Origin: a virus
IMG/VR virus record: IMGVR_UViG_3300017746_000020
Coordinates: 1-49,715 of that record
Reading direction: 5' to 3' (one strand)
Length of the DNA: 49,715 bases
In this document: positions 13,146 through 21,459 of the stretch, in pieces
Layout: every line of letters starts with the position of its first letter
How positions within the stretch are numbered: the stretch's first letter is position 1
Made by a program: the position numbers and the translations under genes
Notes under the pieces: model-generated
Database searches by the model: none
What the model saw: the letters and a program-made list of their open reading frames with translations, nothing else
Told to the model about the DNA's origin: nothing

Positions 13146-14933
13146 ATGTCGGCAATGGATGCACTGAATCTGATGGGCGCTTTGAGGGCTAATGGAGGCG
13201 CCTGGTTTGAGTCGTTTGGCCGCATCAAGTTGAAGAGCGGGGCTATCGGCAGGCCGTCGATGAACGCGTATCAACAAGACATTAATGAGGTGCATCAATA
13301 TTGTAAACAGAACGATTTGCCGTGCAGGATTATAGGCTTAAAGCCTAGACAGAAAGGCAGCAGCACGTTTTTCAGTAACCTGCTTTACACAGACGTGCGA
13401 GCTCCAGATGGCAACTCTTCAGAGGTATCGGCTTGTGTAATGGGAGGACAATATTCACAAGTAGACAATCTGTGGCAAATAATCAACCGCTACGAATCTT
13501 ACGACACTTTTGAATGGGGCAATAAATTCCAGATTAACAGCCTTGAAGCTGTGTGTTCCAACGGAGGGAGGATTGTAAAAGAAACTGCAGGAGACTTTGA
13601 CGCCGCGCGAAGCGGCACGTTCCAATGGCTTCTCACAACTGAAACGGCTCGCTGGAGAGACGAAGGGGTGGCCAATGCCCACAAGGTTTTACAAGGAGCG
13701 ATGGCTTGCGTTCCAGACTTGCCAGGGACGGTTGTGGTATTAGAATCAACCGCTAACGGTTCGTCTGGTGCGTATTACGATTTTTGGCAACGCGCTGTAA
13801 GCCTTGAGCAATTCAAGAAAGGAAAAAGGGGGAATGGTTTCGTGCGAGTGTTTCGCGCTTGGTTTGAGTTTCCAGATTCTGTTATCCCACTGACTTCCGA
13901 ACAACACGCAGAAATTGCTGATTCTCTCAACGAGGATGAAAAATCTTTAATCAATGACTATGGCTGCAGCATAGAAAACATTGCGTATCGACGAAACAAA
14001 ATTGAAGGCGAATGCGGCGGCGACGTTGATTTGTTTGAGCAAGAATACCCAAGAACGGCAGCAACAGCGTTCTTGCTGTCAGGCAGAAGGCGCTTCAATA
14101 AAATCGGTATTGAATGGCAGAAAAAAAGATTAACAAACTCTTCTGCGATAGAAGGAAACATTGAATTAATTAATGACAATGGTGCAGATCGAACCGTTTG
14201 GCGTAACGCCCAAGACGAAAACGACGTTGAATTTGTGCAATGGGAAAAGCCAATTCCTGATAAAAAGTATCTGGTAGCAATTGACACAATGACGGGCGCT
14301 TCTCAAGCAATGGGACTTGATCCCGATAACCATAGCGTTCTTTGCCTCCGAAAAGGTTATTTTGATGCCAAAGGCTGGCATCCCACGCGTGTAGCAGCAA
14401 GGTTGTTCAGTCCGTGCAAATGGGACATTGACGTATTGGAACACGCCGTCTATCGCCTCTCGCATTACTACGGCAGATGCATGATTGTTCCAGAGATCAA
14501 TAATGATCGCGGCCTAATAGAGCTTTTAAAGCTTAGGAGGGGCATAAAAATCTATCGGCGCAGAGTTACAAACAAAAAGACAGGCAAGATTAGTGACGCC
14601 TACGGATGGCAAACGAATGTTCATACGCGCAGAAACATTGAAGACGTAGTTGCTAGAGCGATTCGAGAATGGGATCAAGACGGCGAAGGCGTTAATGTCG
14701 AATGCCCTCATATTATCAGCGAGCTAGAAACTTTCATAGTTAATGAAAAAGGCAAAGCTGAGGCTGCTGACGGAGCTCACGATGACGATGTGATTGCTCT
14801 TGGGATAGGATTATGCACTATTGATGCCGCAACTATGTATGTAGAGCCAATGCAAAGAGAGTTCATAGCCCCTGACATAAAAAAAGATTTCAGAGGACGA
14901 CGCACGAAAACACAAGATGCTAATTATTCATAA
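13146..14933 (+). CDS. terL: Terminase large subunit
   Basis: The 595-residue protein has both terminase domains. The ATPase has a divergent Walker A, KPRQKGSST (about residues 65-73, where GKS/T is usual), and a Walker B-like QWLLTTETARW. The RNase H-like nuclease has AIDTMTG (D380), VPEINNDRG (E450) and GAHDDDV (D546-D548) as its acidic triad. It packages DNA into the head through the portal. Walker B ends TE rather than DE, which is unusual but occurs in distant terminases. Starts at 13146 and 13155 are both possible. It is divergent from rusA. Confidence 0.93.
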   Translation: MSAMDALNLMGALRANGGAWFESFGRIKLKSGAIGRPSMNAYQQDINEVHQYCKQNDLPCRIIGLKPRQKGSSTFFSNLLYTDVRAPDGNSSEVSACVMGGQYSQVDNLWQIINRYESYDTFEWGNKFQINSLEAVCSNGGRIVKETAGDFDAARSGTFQWLLTTETARWRDEGVANAHKVLQGAMACVPDLPGTVVVLESTANGSSGAYYDFWQRAVSLEQFKKGKRGNGFVRVFRAWFEFPDSVIPLTSEQHAEIADSLNEDEKSLINDYGCSIENIAYRRNKIEGECGGDVDLFEQEYPRTAATAFLLSGRRRFNKIGIEWQKKRLTNSSAIEGNIELINDNGADRTVWRNAQDENDVEFVQWEKPIPDKKYLVAIDTMTGASQAMGLDPDNHSVLCLRKGYFDAKGWHPTRVAARLFSPCKWDIDVLEHAVYRLSHYYGRCMIVPEINNDRGLIELLKLRRGIKIYRRRVTNKKTGKISDAYGWQTNVHTRRNIEDVVARAIREWDQDGEGVNVECPHIISELETFIVNEKGKAEAADGAHDDDVIALGIGLCTIDAATMYVEPMQREFIAPDIKKDFRGRRTKTQDANYS

Positions 14934-15335
14934 ATGAAACTAATCGAAAAAATACTAGAAATCATCACCCCAGTCAGCCGTAGGAGGTATCGCAAAAGCT
15001 TAGAAATTTTGCGATCTCTTGAAAAATTAGCAAACGACAGAAGGGGCGATCAAATATTAGCTGAGCGCAATTTGCATTATGCTCTTGGTGATTTAACTCG
15101 AAAAATGTCTACTTGGGTAGCTAAAGAAAAAGGTGAGTCTATTGACATTGGATTACGGGTAGACAAAGAAATGGCTAGAGCAGCTTTACAAGGAAGCCCA
15201 GAAGAGTTCAAAAAGTTTTTAGCGCAGCAATTAGCGGCCAGAGTTATTCAAGCACTGAACGAGCTAGAAGAAGATCGCGAAGCGCAATTGGAAGCACTAA
15301 ACTCACACAAGCCGAGCAAAATCATAAGACCGTAA
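14934..15335 (+). CDS. Hypothetical helical protein downstream of terL
   Basis: The 133-residue, mainly helical, charged protein (RRRYRKSLEILRSLEKLAND; ALNELEEDREAQLEALNSH) starts immediately after the terL stop with no gap. No family is recognised. Position suggests a packaging or head role. A bidirectional terminator follows. Confidence 0.6.
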   Translation: MKLIEKILEIITPVSRRRYRKSLEILRSLEKLANDRRGDQILAERNLHYALGDLTRKMSTWVAKEKGESIDIGLRVDKEMARAALQGSPEEFKKFLAQQLAARVIQALNELEEDREAQLEALNSHKPSKIIRP

Positions 15336-15374
15336 AAAAACGCCGTGAAGCTATTAGCTAAGCACGGCGTTTTT
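15336..15374. terminator. Bidirectional intrinsic terminator
   Basis: CGCCGTG (15341-15347) pairs with CACGGCG (15363-15369), flanked by AAAAA and TTTTT that extend the stem. Inner AAGCTA/TAGCT can also pair. It lies between convergent transcripts: terL operon (stop 15335) and the leftward late operon (stop 15408). Confidence 0.85.
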
Positions 15375-15407
15375 GCGGTCAACAATGACCATTGTTTATC
15401 GCTTTGA

Positions 15408-15518
15408 TCACCCTTTTTTCTTGCCCATCTTCCCTTTATTTGATGAAGATTTTCTAGTTGCAGACTTTTTGGGTGGTCTTCCTACTTTTGAACCATAGGT
15501 TCCTTTTCCTTGCGGCAT
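15408..15518 (-). CDS. 36-aa basic phage protein (MPQGKGTYGS family)
   Basis: The frame starts at ATG 15518, encodes MPQGKGTYGSKVGRPPKK, then a Ser/Lys-rich tail ending MGKKKG, and stops at 15408. Very similar tiny proteins beginning MPQGKGTYGS recur in many tailed phages, often near structural genes, with no known function. The strong basicity and AT-hook-like GRPPKK suggest DNA binding, perhaps inside the head. It is the last gene of the leftward late operon. Confidence 0.75.
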   Translation of the reverse strand: MPQGKGTYGSKVGRPPKKSATRKSSSNKGKMGKKKG

Positions 15519-15547
15519 TTTTTTACCTTTCTTTTTTTGTGTTGCGC

Positions 15548-15802
15548 TCAACTTTTGTTGAGCAAATGAGATGCTTGGGGTGGCAATAAATTACCAATTT
15601 TCCCATGCTCTCGAAATACCATAGCACCATCATCTCTGCGCCTTGGTCGCCAATGCACGCCTCCTGGGTTGCGATAATCGATCCTTGCCCTGCGAGCAAA
15701 CGGGTGCTTTTTGGGATTTATATTAGCCTCTCTTGCTGCTCTCCAAGCAGTCCCGCTATTTCGGAGGTGAGAAATATTTCTGTGATTTGAAATTGCAGCC
15801 AT
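15548..15802 (-). CDS. Small basic hypothetical protein
   Basis: The 84-residue product is rich in Arg, His and Asn (AWRAAREANINPKKHPFARRAR; PGGVHWRPRRRDDG). I chose ATG 15802; a TTG at 15844 is possible. No family is recognised; basicity and position between late genes suggest a DNA-associated virion component, but that is weak. Confidence 0.45.
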   Translation of the reverse strand: MAAISNHRNISHLRNSGTAWRAAREANINPKKHPFARRARIDYRNPGGVHWRPRRRDDGAMVFREHGKIGNLLPPQASHLLNKS

Positions 15803-15862
15803 ATTCGGATCGAAAAATTCCCGTGAATTATGGCGTGATCTCAATCAAAAATCAATAATTGT

Positions 15863-16192
15863 TTATTTTTTTCCTTCAACTGCGTTGATGATTTCGGATG
15901 CTAAAATTCCCATAGATTTTAAACCAGCGAGCTCGCCTTTCAATTGCCCCATCTGCACTGACATCTCTAAAAGCTGTCTATTAGACTCCTCATGTTTTTC
16001 TTCGCACTCCTCGAGCTTTTTATGCAAACGCTCTTCTTGCTCTCTCATTTCTTTATTTAAAGATCGAAACAAAAAACTAACAGCAGTGGCCAACGCACAA
16101 ATTGCAGTTCCAACACCCGTTAAAACTTGGCCGATAGTTAAGTTGGTAGTAGTTTCAGCAATTGCTGCGTTTGATATAAAATATTCAATCAT
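15863..16192 (-). CDS. Single-TM coiled-coil membrane protein
   Basis: The 109-residue protein has one hydrophobic segment (about residues 20-43, IGQVLTGVGTAICALATAVSFLF) followed by a charged coiled coil (NKEMREQEERLHKKLEECEE; about residues 46-90). Topology resembles small phage membrane proteins such as holins or i-spanins, but a full lysis set exists at the other end of the window. The start overlaps the sulfotransferase end by eight bases. It may anchor something at the membrane; function unknown. Confidence 0.6.
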   Translation of the reverse strand: MIEYFISNAAIAETTTNLTIGQVLTGVGTAICALATAVSFLFRSLNKEMREQEERLHKKLEECEEKHEESNRQLLEMSVQMGQLKGELAGLKSMGILASEIINAVEGKK

Positions 16193-16862
16193 AGATAGCA
16201 CCTTTCCAAAGCGGTTTGTTTTTAGACATACTCTCATAGAGAGCTAAATCATTTTTGTAAAAATCTAAAATACGCTCTTTTGCAAAATTGCTTATAAACT
16301 CAGAAGACGGTCTGTTTGAAGCATGAACCTTTTTGTCTCCTAGCACTATTTGCTCGCCACCGTAGTGAGCTACTAAGCCGTCAAGACCTTCTTGCAAAGC
16401 ATCGAAGCTTATTAAATCGATCTCCCCCGGTAGATCCAAATACTTGCATTGTGGCGTGAAATGATGACACACAGAAACCAGTGCAGGGAAATCAACGCGC
16501 TCAAAAAATTTGGAGGGGCAACTGACAAAAAACAGACTAGAGAACAGCGAAGCAAAACTATTATCGACCAATGGCTCCCATACCGTGTATCTAGAACACC
16601 ACGCCCATGCTTTGATTGCCCTATCTAAAGGATGTCGCACTACAGCAAACATCTGCTTGTTTCTAGCTGAATCAAATGCTTGGATCATCTTGCTAGCCTT
16701 GTGGTGATGAAACGAGCGGTGATTACCACCGTGTTGGCCTATTGCTTTCCTTATTGACCCGCCGGCGTTGCCTGGAATATGCAGAAACCACAAAGAATCA
16801 TGCCCATCAGACTCGCAGGACAACGCTAAATCAGATCGCGGATTTGAATAATTAGACAGCAT
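16185..16862 (-). CDS. Sulfotransferase-like protein 1
   Basis: The 225-residue protein resembles Golgi-type carbohydrate sulfotransferases, which move sulfate from PAPS to sugars or proteins. LWFLHIPGNAGGSIRKAI (about residues 24-41) matches the 5'-phosphosulfate loop, normally HIPKTxGTS. FAVVRHPLDRAIKAW (residues about 72-86) matches the 3'-phosphate site. HHFTPQCKYLDLP and a C-terminal FYKNDLALYESM also fit the family. The loop Lys is replaced (IPGNAGG), so activity is uncertain. It overlaps the GT9-type gene by 11 bases and lies downstream of the tail fibre. Confidence 0.75.
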   Translation of the reverse strand: MLSNYSNPRSDLALSCESDGHDSLWFLHIPGNAGGSIRKAIGQHGGNHRSFHHHKASKMIQAFDSARNKQMFAVVRHPLDRAIKAWAWCSRYTVWEPLVDNSFASLFSSLFFVSCPSKFFERVDFPALVSVCHHFTPQCKYLDLPGEIDLISFDALQEGLDGLVAHYGGEQIVLGDKKVHASNRPSSEFISNFAKERILDFYKNDLALYESMSKNKPLWKGAIYD

Positions 16863-17895
16863 AGCGTTGCAGGAATGATTGAATTTGCGGGAACACTTCT
16901 GCTACGCTCTGCTGCAAGCAAGGAGGGTGATCATAGTTTGCGTCGTATTTGCAATATATCTTACCGCGACAAGGCTGTTGCCCGATAGGACAGTAACCGG
17001 TAATAGCAAGCGCTGGAACGCCGTAAATGCTCATTGTTTGCTGCGCAGGATAAGAACCAAAAAGACCTACCAACGGAATCTTATGAGCTCCTGCTACGTG
17101 CAGCCAGCTTGTATCTGGCGTAATAACCACTTTGCTTTGACTAATCAGCGCAGCTTGCTGCCTAACGGTCAGACCTTGTGTTGTCGGCTCTACTCCCTCA
17201 AACAACTCAGCGTGTTCTATGAGATACGCGTCAAAATCCCATTGTATCCGTTGAAATAACTCAAGGATGTTCTGGAAGTTCTTAGTTGAGCTAGCAGTTT
17301 GATAAACTACGCCAACAGGAGTCTTCAAGCCTCGATGAGCAAACCAATTACGCGCCCACTGTTTTTCCGCTTCGGTAACAACTAATTCGGGCTTGTGCGT
17401 TTTGTTGAGACCTATAGCTGCGCCGAATAACATCGCTCTGTTACCAGGTTCTGGTGAACGGAAATACCCTTCGATAGTGGCACATGGGCCGGGGTTGGAT
17501 AAATCAACAATGCGAGAATTGAGGTTTAAATCTTCTTTTGCAGAGATGATTCGGTCAATGCTCTTATGATGCTGCGCTATTGAAACGATAGGTTCTTCGC
17601 CCATCAGAGTAATTTTTACATGTGGATGTTTTTCTGAAAAGGCAGAGATAGCGCCCAGCAAGGATACCATATCCCCAAGGCCGCGCCGCGTGCGCAAGAA
17701 TGTAACCTCGCGACAAGAGCCAAGATCAATAGGAACAAGTGGCAAGTCTCTTGAGAGATTGCTGTAGGGGATTTTTGTTACAACCTTAGTTTGATATGAT
17801 GTAGCGGAACCGTCCGAGAATGCCGACAAAACAGCATTTTTTTTTGCTGTTTTTTCACTGGGGTGAGGAATGAGTTCTACATCATTATTGATCAT
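16852..17895 (-). CDS. GT9-family (heptosyltransferase-like) glycosyltransferase
   Basis: The 347-residue protein has the GT9 pattern: FLRTRRGLGDMVSLLGAISA (about residues 66-85, donor-site loop), ITLMGEEP, VGVVYQTASSTKNF at the second domain, and VVITPDTSWLHVAGAHKIPLVGLFG (about 256-280), the hallmark of ADP-heptose:LPS transferases. A four-Cys C-terminal segment (GYCPIGQQPCRGKIYCKYD...C) may bind a metal. It starts in an ATGA overlap with the tail-fibre stop and precedes a sulfotransferase. It may glycosylate virion proteins or remodel host surface sugar; the acceptor is unknown. Confidence 0.85.
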   Translation of the reverse strand: MINNDVELIPHPSEKTAKKNAVLSAFSDGSATSYQTKVVTKIPYSNLSRDLPLVPIDLGSCREVTFLRTRRGLGDMVSLLGAISAFSEKHPHVKITLMGEEPIVSIAQHHKSIDRIISAKEDLNLNSRIVDLSNPGPCATIEGYFRSPEPGNRAMLFGAAIGLNKTHKPELVVTEAEKQWARNWFAHRGLKTPVGVVYQTASSTKNFQNILELFQRIQWDFDAYLIEHAELFEGVEPTTQGLTVRQQAALISQSKVVITPDTSWLHVAGAHKIPLVGLFGSYPAQQTMSIYGVPALAITGYCPIGQQPCRGKIYCKYDANYDHPPCLQQSVAEVFPQIQSFLQRYAV

Positions 17896-19592
17896 TTCTC
17901 AATAAGGACGGTAACCATTAAGCCTTTATACCCGTTGCTGCTCGCAAACGAGGTAGTGTTGCCAGAACTAAAGCCAACACAAAAAATTTGTCCTGCCGAC
18001 AAAGAAAGATTTAAGCTGGCTGCTGTTATTCCGCTATTTTGTGAAATGTCCCACGCAACGCTAGTCAAAGTATTATCAAGACTACCACCGCTGACGCTCT
18101 TGGTTCCGAAGTCGAGAGTTACATCGTCGTAACTGTCGCCATTATTTTCAGAGAGATAAGATACTGTTATTCTCTTAATAGTTACAGCAGTTGTGGCTAG
18201 GAAAATTGGCGCACCAATATCTTGGCCTGTGTCAGCATTTATAGTGTCAAACCAACCCTCAAGGTCATTGCCGTCTTCTAATAAGACTTGCGAAACGAAC
18301 GACTGCTCTGCGCTAGACGCTGCGCTGGTGAGGCGACCTTGATCATCAACTGTAATGTCTGCTTTTGTATAGCTCCCGGCAGTTACACTTGTGTTAGCTA
18401 ATTTGTCAGCAGTGACTGCGTCATTGGCTAGTTTTTGTGTTGTTACAGAGAGGTCAGACAGAGCTCCGCCACCTCCAGATAACACAATCCATTTTCCGAA
18501 AGAACTTACATAAAAAAACAAAACTAGCTTGTTTGTGTCATCTAACTCTACGTCTTCTCCTCCTGAGCACCAAATGTTCCCAGTGTTGTGCTTTACAACA
18601 ACAGTTCGAGATGCGTTTGAAGCATAAGCATAAAAGAAGTCGCCGTCACTCGCACTAGTGGCAACAACAGTATCAAGATCATCAGTTGCGGCTAAGCTTT
18701 CTGTTTCAAAGCTGTGATGCTGTGTGGATGGCGTAACTTGACCGCTAGAAATGTTCAACGCAGAAACCGCGCCAGCGGTAAATTCTACGTTTGCTAATGC
18801 ATTGTTAATGCCAGCGAGATGAGCAGTTAACTGCGAAGTATTTGTAACCTCAGCTGGAGAGGCATCTTGCGTGTAGTTTGTCGGCGACCAACTTACCTCA
18901 ATTGTATCACCATCGAGGTCGCCCTCTAAAGTGTTTAAAGCGTTGTCAACGCCCTTGATGATTGCCCCAAGGTGCGTGAGGGAGCTTACTTCGGAGGGCG
19001 TAGTGTCTGGAGTAATTGCATTTAAACTGACATCAACTTGTAATTTGTCAGCATCTATTGCGTCGCCGCCCCCTTGGATATGCTCTGCTTTGTGTGCTGC
19101 AGGCGCTCTACCGTCCGTAAGCCTCGTATCGTCTCCTTTTACCACTTCGCCGCTTGCGGCGTTCCCTGTGGCCGCTACGTCCAAAGCAGCGGATGTTCCA
19201 GCGTCACTGATCGTAGAGAGAGCTTGTGTTCCTGTATGATTAGCTCTACTCAAAACTCCAGAAATATTTTGACCAGCATCTGACAAGATTTCTCCGGTTG
19301 TGCCGTTGAAAGTTGCAATATTCTGATCAACAGAACTACCTGGGCCTTGAACGTCGGCGTCGATTGCTGAGATAGCAGATTGCACAAACGCTGTGCTGGC
19401 AATGTTTGTAGAATTATCGCCCCCTGCAGGCGTAGGCGTTGTAGGAGTGCCTGTGAAAATTGGGCTATTAGTAGAAGCTGCTTCAACGCCGTTAATTTTT
19501 AGTAAATTAACATTTGCTTCTGCCCAAGGTTTTTCGCTTGTGCCTAGCTTTCCTTCACCCCCGGCTCGAGGAACAAAATTTCTGGTAGCCAT
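17892..19592 (-). CDS. Tail fibre / appendage protein
   Basis: The 566-residue protein opens with FVPRAGGEGKLGTSEKPWAE, typical of virion fibre N-termini. It contains SPIFTGTPTTPTPAGGDNST and IASTAFVQSAI, repeats known from T4-type and other fibres, then NHTGTQALSTISDAG, EVVKGDDTRLTDGRAPAAH and SLTHLGAIIKG spacer modules. The C-terminal 130 residues form a probable beta-rich receptor or carbohydrate-binding tip. I chose ATG 19592, two bases after the previous stop. The gene is coupled by ATGA to a glycosyltransferase. No diversity-generating repeat or reverse transcriptase is present. Confidence 0.85.
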   Translation of the reverse strand: MATRNFVPRAGGEGKLGTSEKPWAEANVNLLKINGVEAASTNSPIFTGTPTTPTPAGGDNSTNIASTAFVQSAISAIDADVQGPGSSVDQNIATFNGTTGEILSDAGQNISGVLSRANHTGTQALSTISDAGTSAALDVAATGNAASGEVVKGDDTRLTDGRAPAAHKAEHIQGGGDAIDADKLQVDVSLNAITPDTTPSEVSSLTHLGAIIKGVDNALNTLEGDLDGDTIEVSWSPTNYTQDASPAEVTNTSQLTAHLAGINNALANVEFTAGAVSALNISSGQVTPSTQHHSFETESLAATDDLDTVVATSASDGDFFYAYASNASRTVVVKHNTGNIWCSGGEDVELDDTNKLVLFFYVSSFGKWIVLSGGGGALSDLSVTTQKLANDAVTADKLANTSVTAGSYTKADITVDDQGRLTSAASSAEQSFVSQVLLEDGNDLEGWFDTINADTGQDIGAPIFLATTAVTIKRITVSYLSENNGDSYDDVTLDFGTKSVSGGSLDNTLTSVAWDISQNSGITAASLNLSLSAGQIFCVGFSSGNTTSFASSNGYKGLMVTVLIEK

Positions 19593-19594
19593 AT

Positions 19595-19822
19595 CTATTC
19601 TTTCGGTTGCCAATCGGCGTTTGAATCTAGTTCTAAAAATTCGTCTGTAGTTGCAGTATTACTTGGCATCAAAGAACCAATTTCATCAAGTTGCAATGCT
19701 TGTCCGGTTGCCAAATAAATAGCGTCAGTAGGCCGAATCTCGCCTGCGTTTTCGATTTCTAGCGCATCGCCGAACACAGCTTGCGGGTAATGATTAATTG
19801 GAACTCTTGAAACCAAAGACAT
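19595..19822 (-). CDS. Small virion-region protein
   Basis: The 75-residue acidic protein (INHYPQAVFGDALEIENAGE; IYLATGQALQLDEIGSLMPS) lies between Thr-rich proteins and the tail fibre, four bases after one stop and two before the next start. No family is recognised; it may belong to the tail or fibre base. Confidence 0.55.
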   Translation of the reverse strand: MSLVSRVPINHYPQAVFGDALEIENAGEIRPTDAIYLATGQALQLDEIGSLMPSNTATTDEFLELDSNADWQPKE

Positions 19823-19826
19823 AATA

Positions 19827-20132
19827 TTAACAAGGTGATGGGGTTGCCTCGCCGGGAGGAGGAACGGGGGTTTCATTTGCAAACCGAACTGTGAAACTTA
19901 ACGTCAGCGTTGCGTCATCAGTTGTTACTACGCTTGTTGGATCAGCTTCTTTACTTGAGGTTCTGGATGTGGTAAAAGAGTCTGCTGTCTGTGTTTGTGT
20001 TTGCGTTGTTACAGCATCGCCGGGCGTGACTGAACGATTCCTTGAACTGCTTCGAGGGTCTGCGGTTTGCACGGTTTGTCTACCTGAACCGCGCTGCGTT
20101 GTTGTTTCGGTTGCTATTAATTCAATGGCCAT
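19827..20132 (-). CDS. Thr/Ser-rich protein A (mucin-like N-terminal half)
   Basis: The 101-residue protein begins MAIELIATETTTQRGSGRQT. For about 65 residues it is dominated by Thr, Ser, Gln, Arg and Asp (TPGDAVTTQTQTQTADSFTT), then ends with a possible beta-strand segment LTLSFTVRFANE and a Pro-rich tail. Such composition is disordered and typical of O-glycosylated stretches in other systems. Similar composition in the adjacent protein at 20153-20566 suggests a shared role. It is in the fibre operon upstream of the glycosyltransferase and sulfotransferase. Confidence 0.6.
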   Translation of the reverse strand: MAIELIATETTTQRGSGRQTVQTADPRSSSRNRSVTPGDAVTTQTQTQTADSFTTSRTSSKEADPTSVVTTDDATLTLSFTVRFANETPVPPPGEATPSPC

Positions 20133-20152
20133 AATCGTTCAATGATTTAAGA

Positions 20153-20566
20153 CTACTGACTACCGTATTGGCGCTCTACAAGTGTGTTGTCTGTGCCTGA
20201 GTCAGTTGTTACCGATGTAGTTTGTGTTTGAGAATTGGAATCACTTGAGCTCTCAACTGTTTCTTCTTCTGTTTTTGTTGTTTGAGATTCCGTTGTAGTA
20301 ATGCGCTCTGGACTTTGCTCAGAAGACGTTTCAGTAGTATCTCCGGGCGTGGTTGTTTGCGTTCTTTGAATAGAGCTAATTGCACCGTCTTTTCCAAACA
20401 CTACTTGGAAAGCCACTTCTTTAGGAAGATCGACTTGCAAACCAGCAGCAGAACCATCGCCAGTGTTTTGGTCTTTTCTGACATAATAGCAAGCAGCATT
20501 AATCTCCAGCAATGCGCTGATGATTGTGTCGCGTAATTCGTTTTCTTTATCGGTTATAACCGCCAT
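20153..20566 (-). CDS. Thr/Ser-rich protein B (folded N-terminus, mucin-like tail)
   Basis: The 137-residue protein has a folded N-terminal half (NELRDTIISALLEINAACYY; VAFQVVFGKDGAISSIQRTQ). The last 65 residues are almost only Thr, Ser, Glu, Gln and Asp (TTTPGDTTETSSEQSPE; TTTESQTTKTEEETVESSS). The TPGD element is shared with the neighbour at 19827. It starts in a TGATG overlap with the connector-type gene. Function unknown; probably virion-associated. Confidence 0.6.
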   Translation of the reverse strand: MAVITDKENELRDTIISALLEINAACYYVRKDQNTGDGSAAGLQVDLPKEVAFQVVFGKDGAISSIQRTQTTTPGDTTETSSEQSPERITTTESQTTKTEEETVESSSDSNSQTQTTSVTTDSGTDNTLVERQYGSQ

Positions 20567-21459
20567 CAGTAACCTCTTTTAGTTCCAATTGTATTTCTTG
20601 AACGAGCAAAATCAGTTGTTATTTTTGTCATCTCTAATCTAGCAACTGCTGCTAATTCATTTATTTTATCTTCTGCTTTTTTTGTGCCATTCCAAACGGA
20701 ACAACCAATGAGCCTTGATTCGATTAGAGGAATCAAAATTAAGTTGGCATGGCCGTCAGTTACCGGGATTTTAACCGGTGTAGACATATCAAACATGCTG
20801 ATAGGGTTTGGATAATAATCTGCATCAAACCTAATAACAATTTCCTCAGTAGGGATGGGGTCAAGGCGCAGAATAACTACAACGTCGCTGTTTTGACTTT
20901 GACCCCCATATTCAACGCCATATCTCGTTGGCTTGCCAAACTTTCTGAAGCCGCTTGAGTTCCAAAATCGCCTGTAATCACCATGATGTTTGATGCGATC
21001 ATCCCTAGTGAGAGTGCAACCGTCATTATGTATTCTAGGATCGCTGACGATTTTTTTAAGAACAATGTCTTGCAGCGTTATGGCGTCTGGATAAATCGTG
21101 GCTGTATCAGTGCCGCTCTCACCTGGGTAAGTATCAAGCACCATGTTTGTATCGATTACCTCATTCCATTCATCAGGGGCGCCGTCGAATTTTATGCTTC
21201 TTCCTTTTTCTTCGGCTAAAAATGGTATGTTTGAAATTACAGGACTACCGTTAGTTACATCGCATTGCAGCTGCCTAGCAGCAGGGACGCGAAAGGAAAA
21301 TGTTGATCGCGACCAAACGTCAGGAATGTTCTCAAAGAACTCCATAAGACCCGCTGTGATTTCTCCAGCAATCTCTTGTTTTACTCTAGCAGACAACGTG
21401 CCTACATCAGCAACTGAAAGATGTCGCGTGAGTCTGTTTAATAGCTCTACAGAGTTCAT
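20566..21459 (-). CDS. Putative head-tail connector / tail protein
   Basis: The 297-residue protein starts with a helical part (VKQEIAGEITAGLMEFFENI) and continues with a mixed beta region (TFSFRVPAARQLQCDVTNGS; VVVILRLDPIPTEEIVIRFD) of the type found in podovirus connector proteins lying between portal and tail. Detailed family not assigned. The start overlaps the upstream connector-type gene (ATGA). Confidence 0.55.
   Translation of the reverse strand: MNSVELLNRLTRHLSVADVGTLSARVKQEIAGEITAGLMEFFENIPDVWSRSTFSFRVPAARQLQCDVTNGSPVISNIPFLAEEKGRSIKFDGAPDEWNEVIDTNMVLDTYPGESGTDTATIYPDAITLQDIVLKKIVSDPRIHNDGCTLTRDDRIKHHGDYRRFWNSSGFRKFGKPTRYGVEYGGQSQNSDVVVILRLDPIPTEEIVIRFDADYYPNPISMFDMSTPVKIPVTDGHANLILIPLIESRLIGCSVWNGTKKAEDKINELAAVARLEMTKITTDFARSRNTIGTKRGY

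Noticed and set aside
17892-19592. Diversity-generating retroelement at the tail fibre
   Set aside because: No reverse transcriptase and no template/variable repeat pair is visible; the fibre repeats are ordinary spacer modules.
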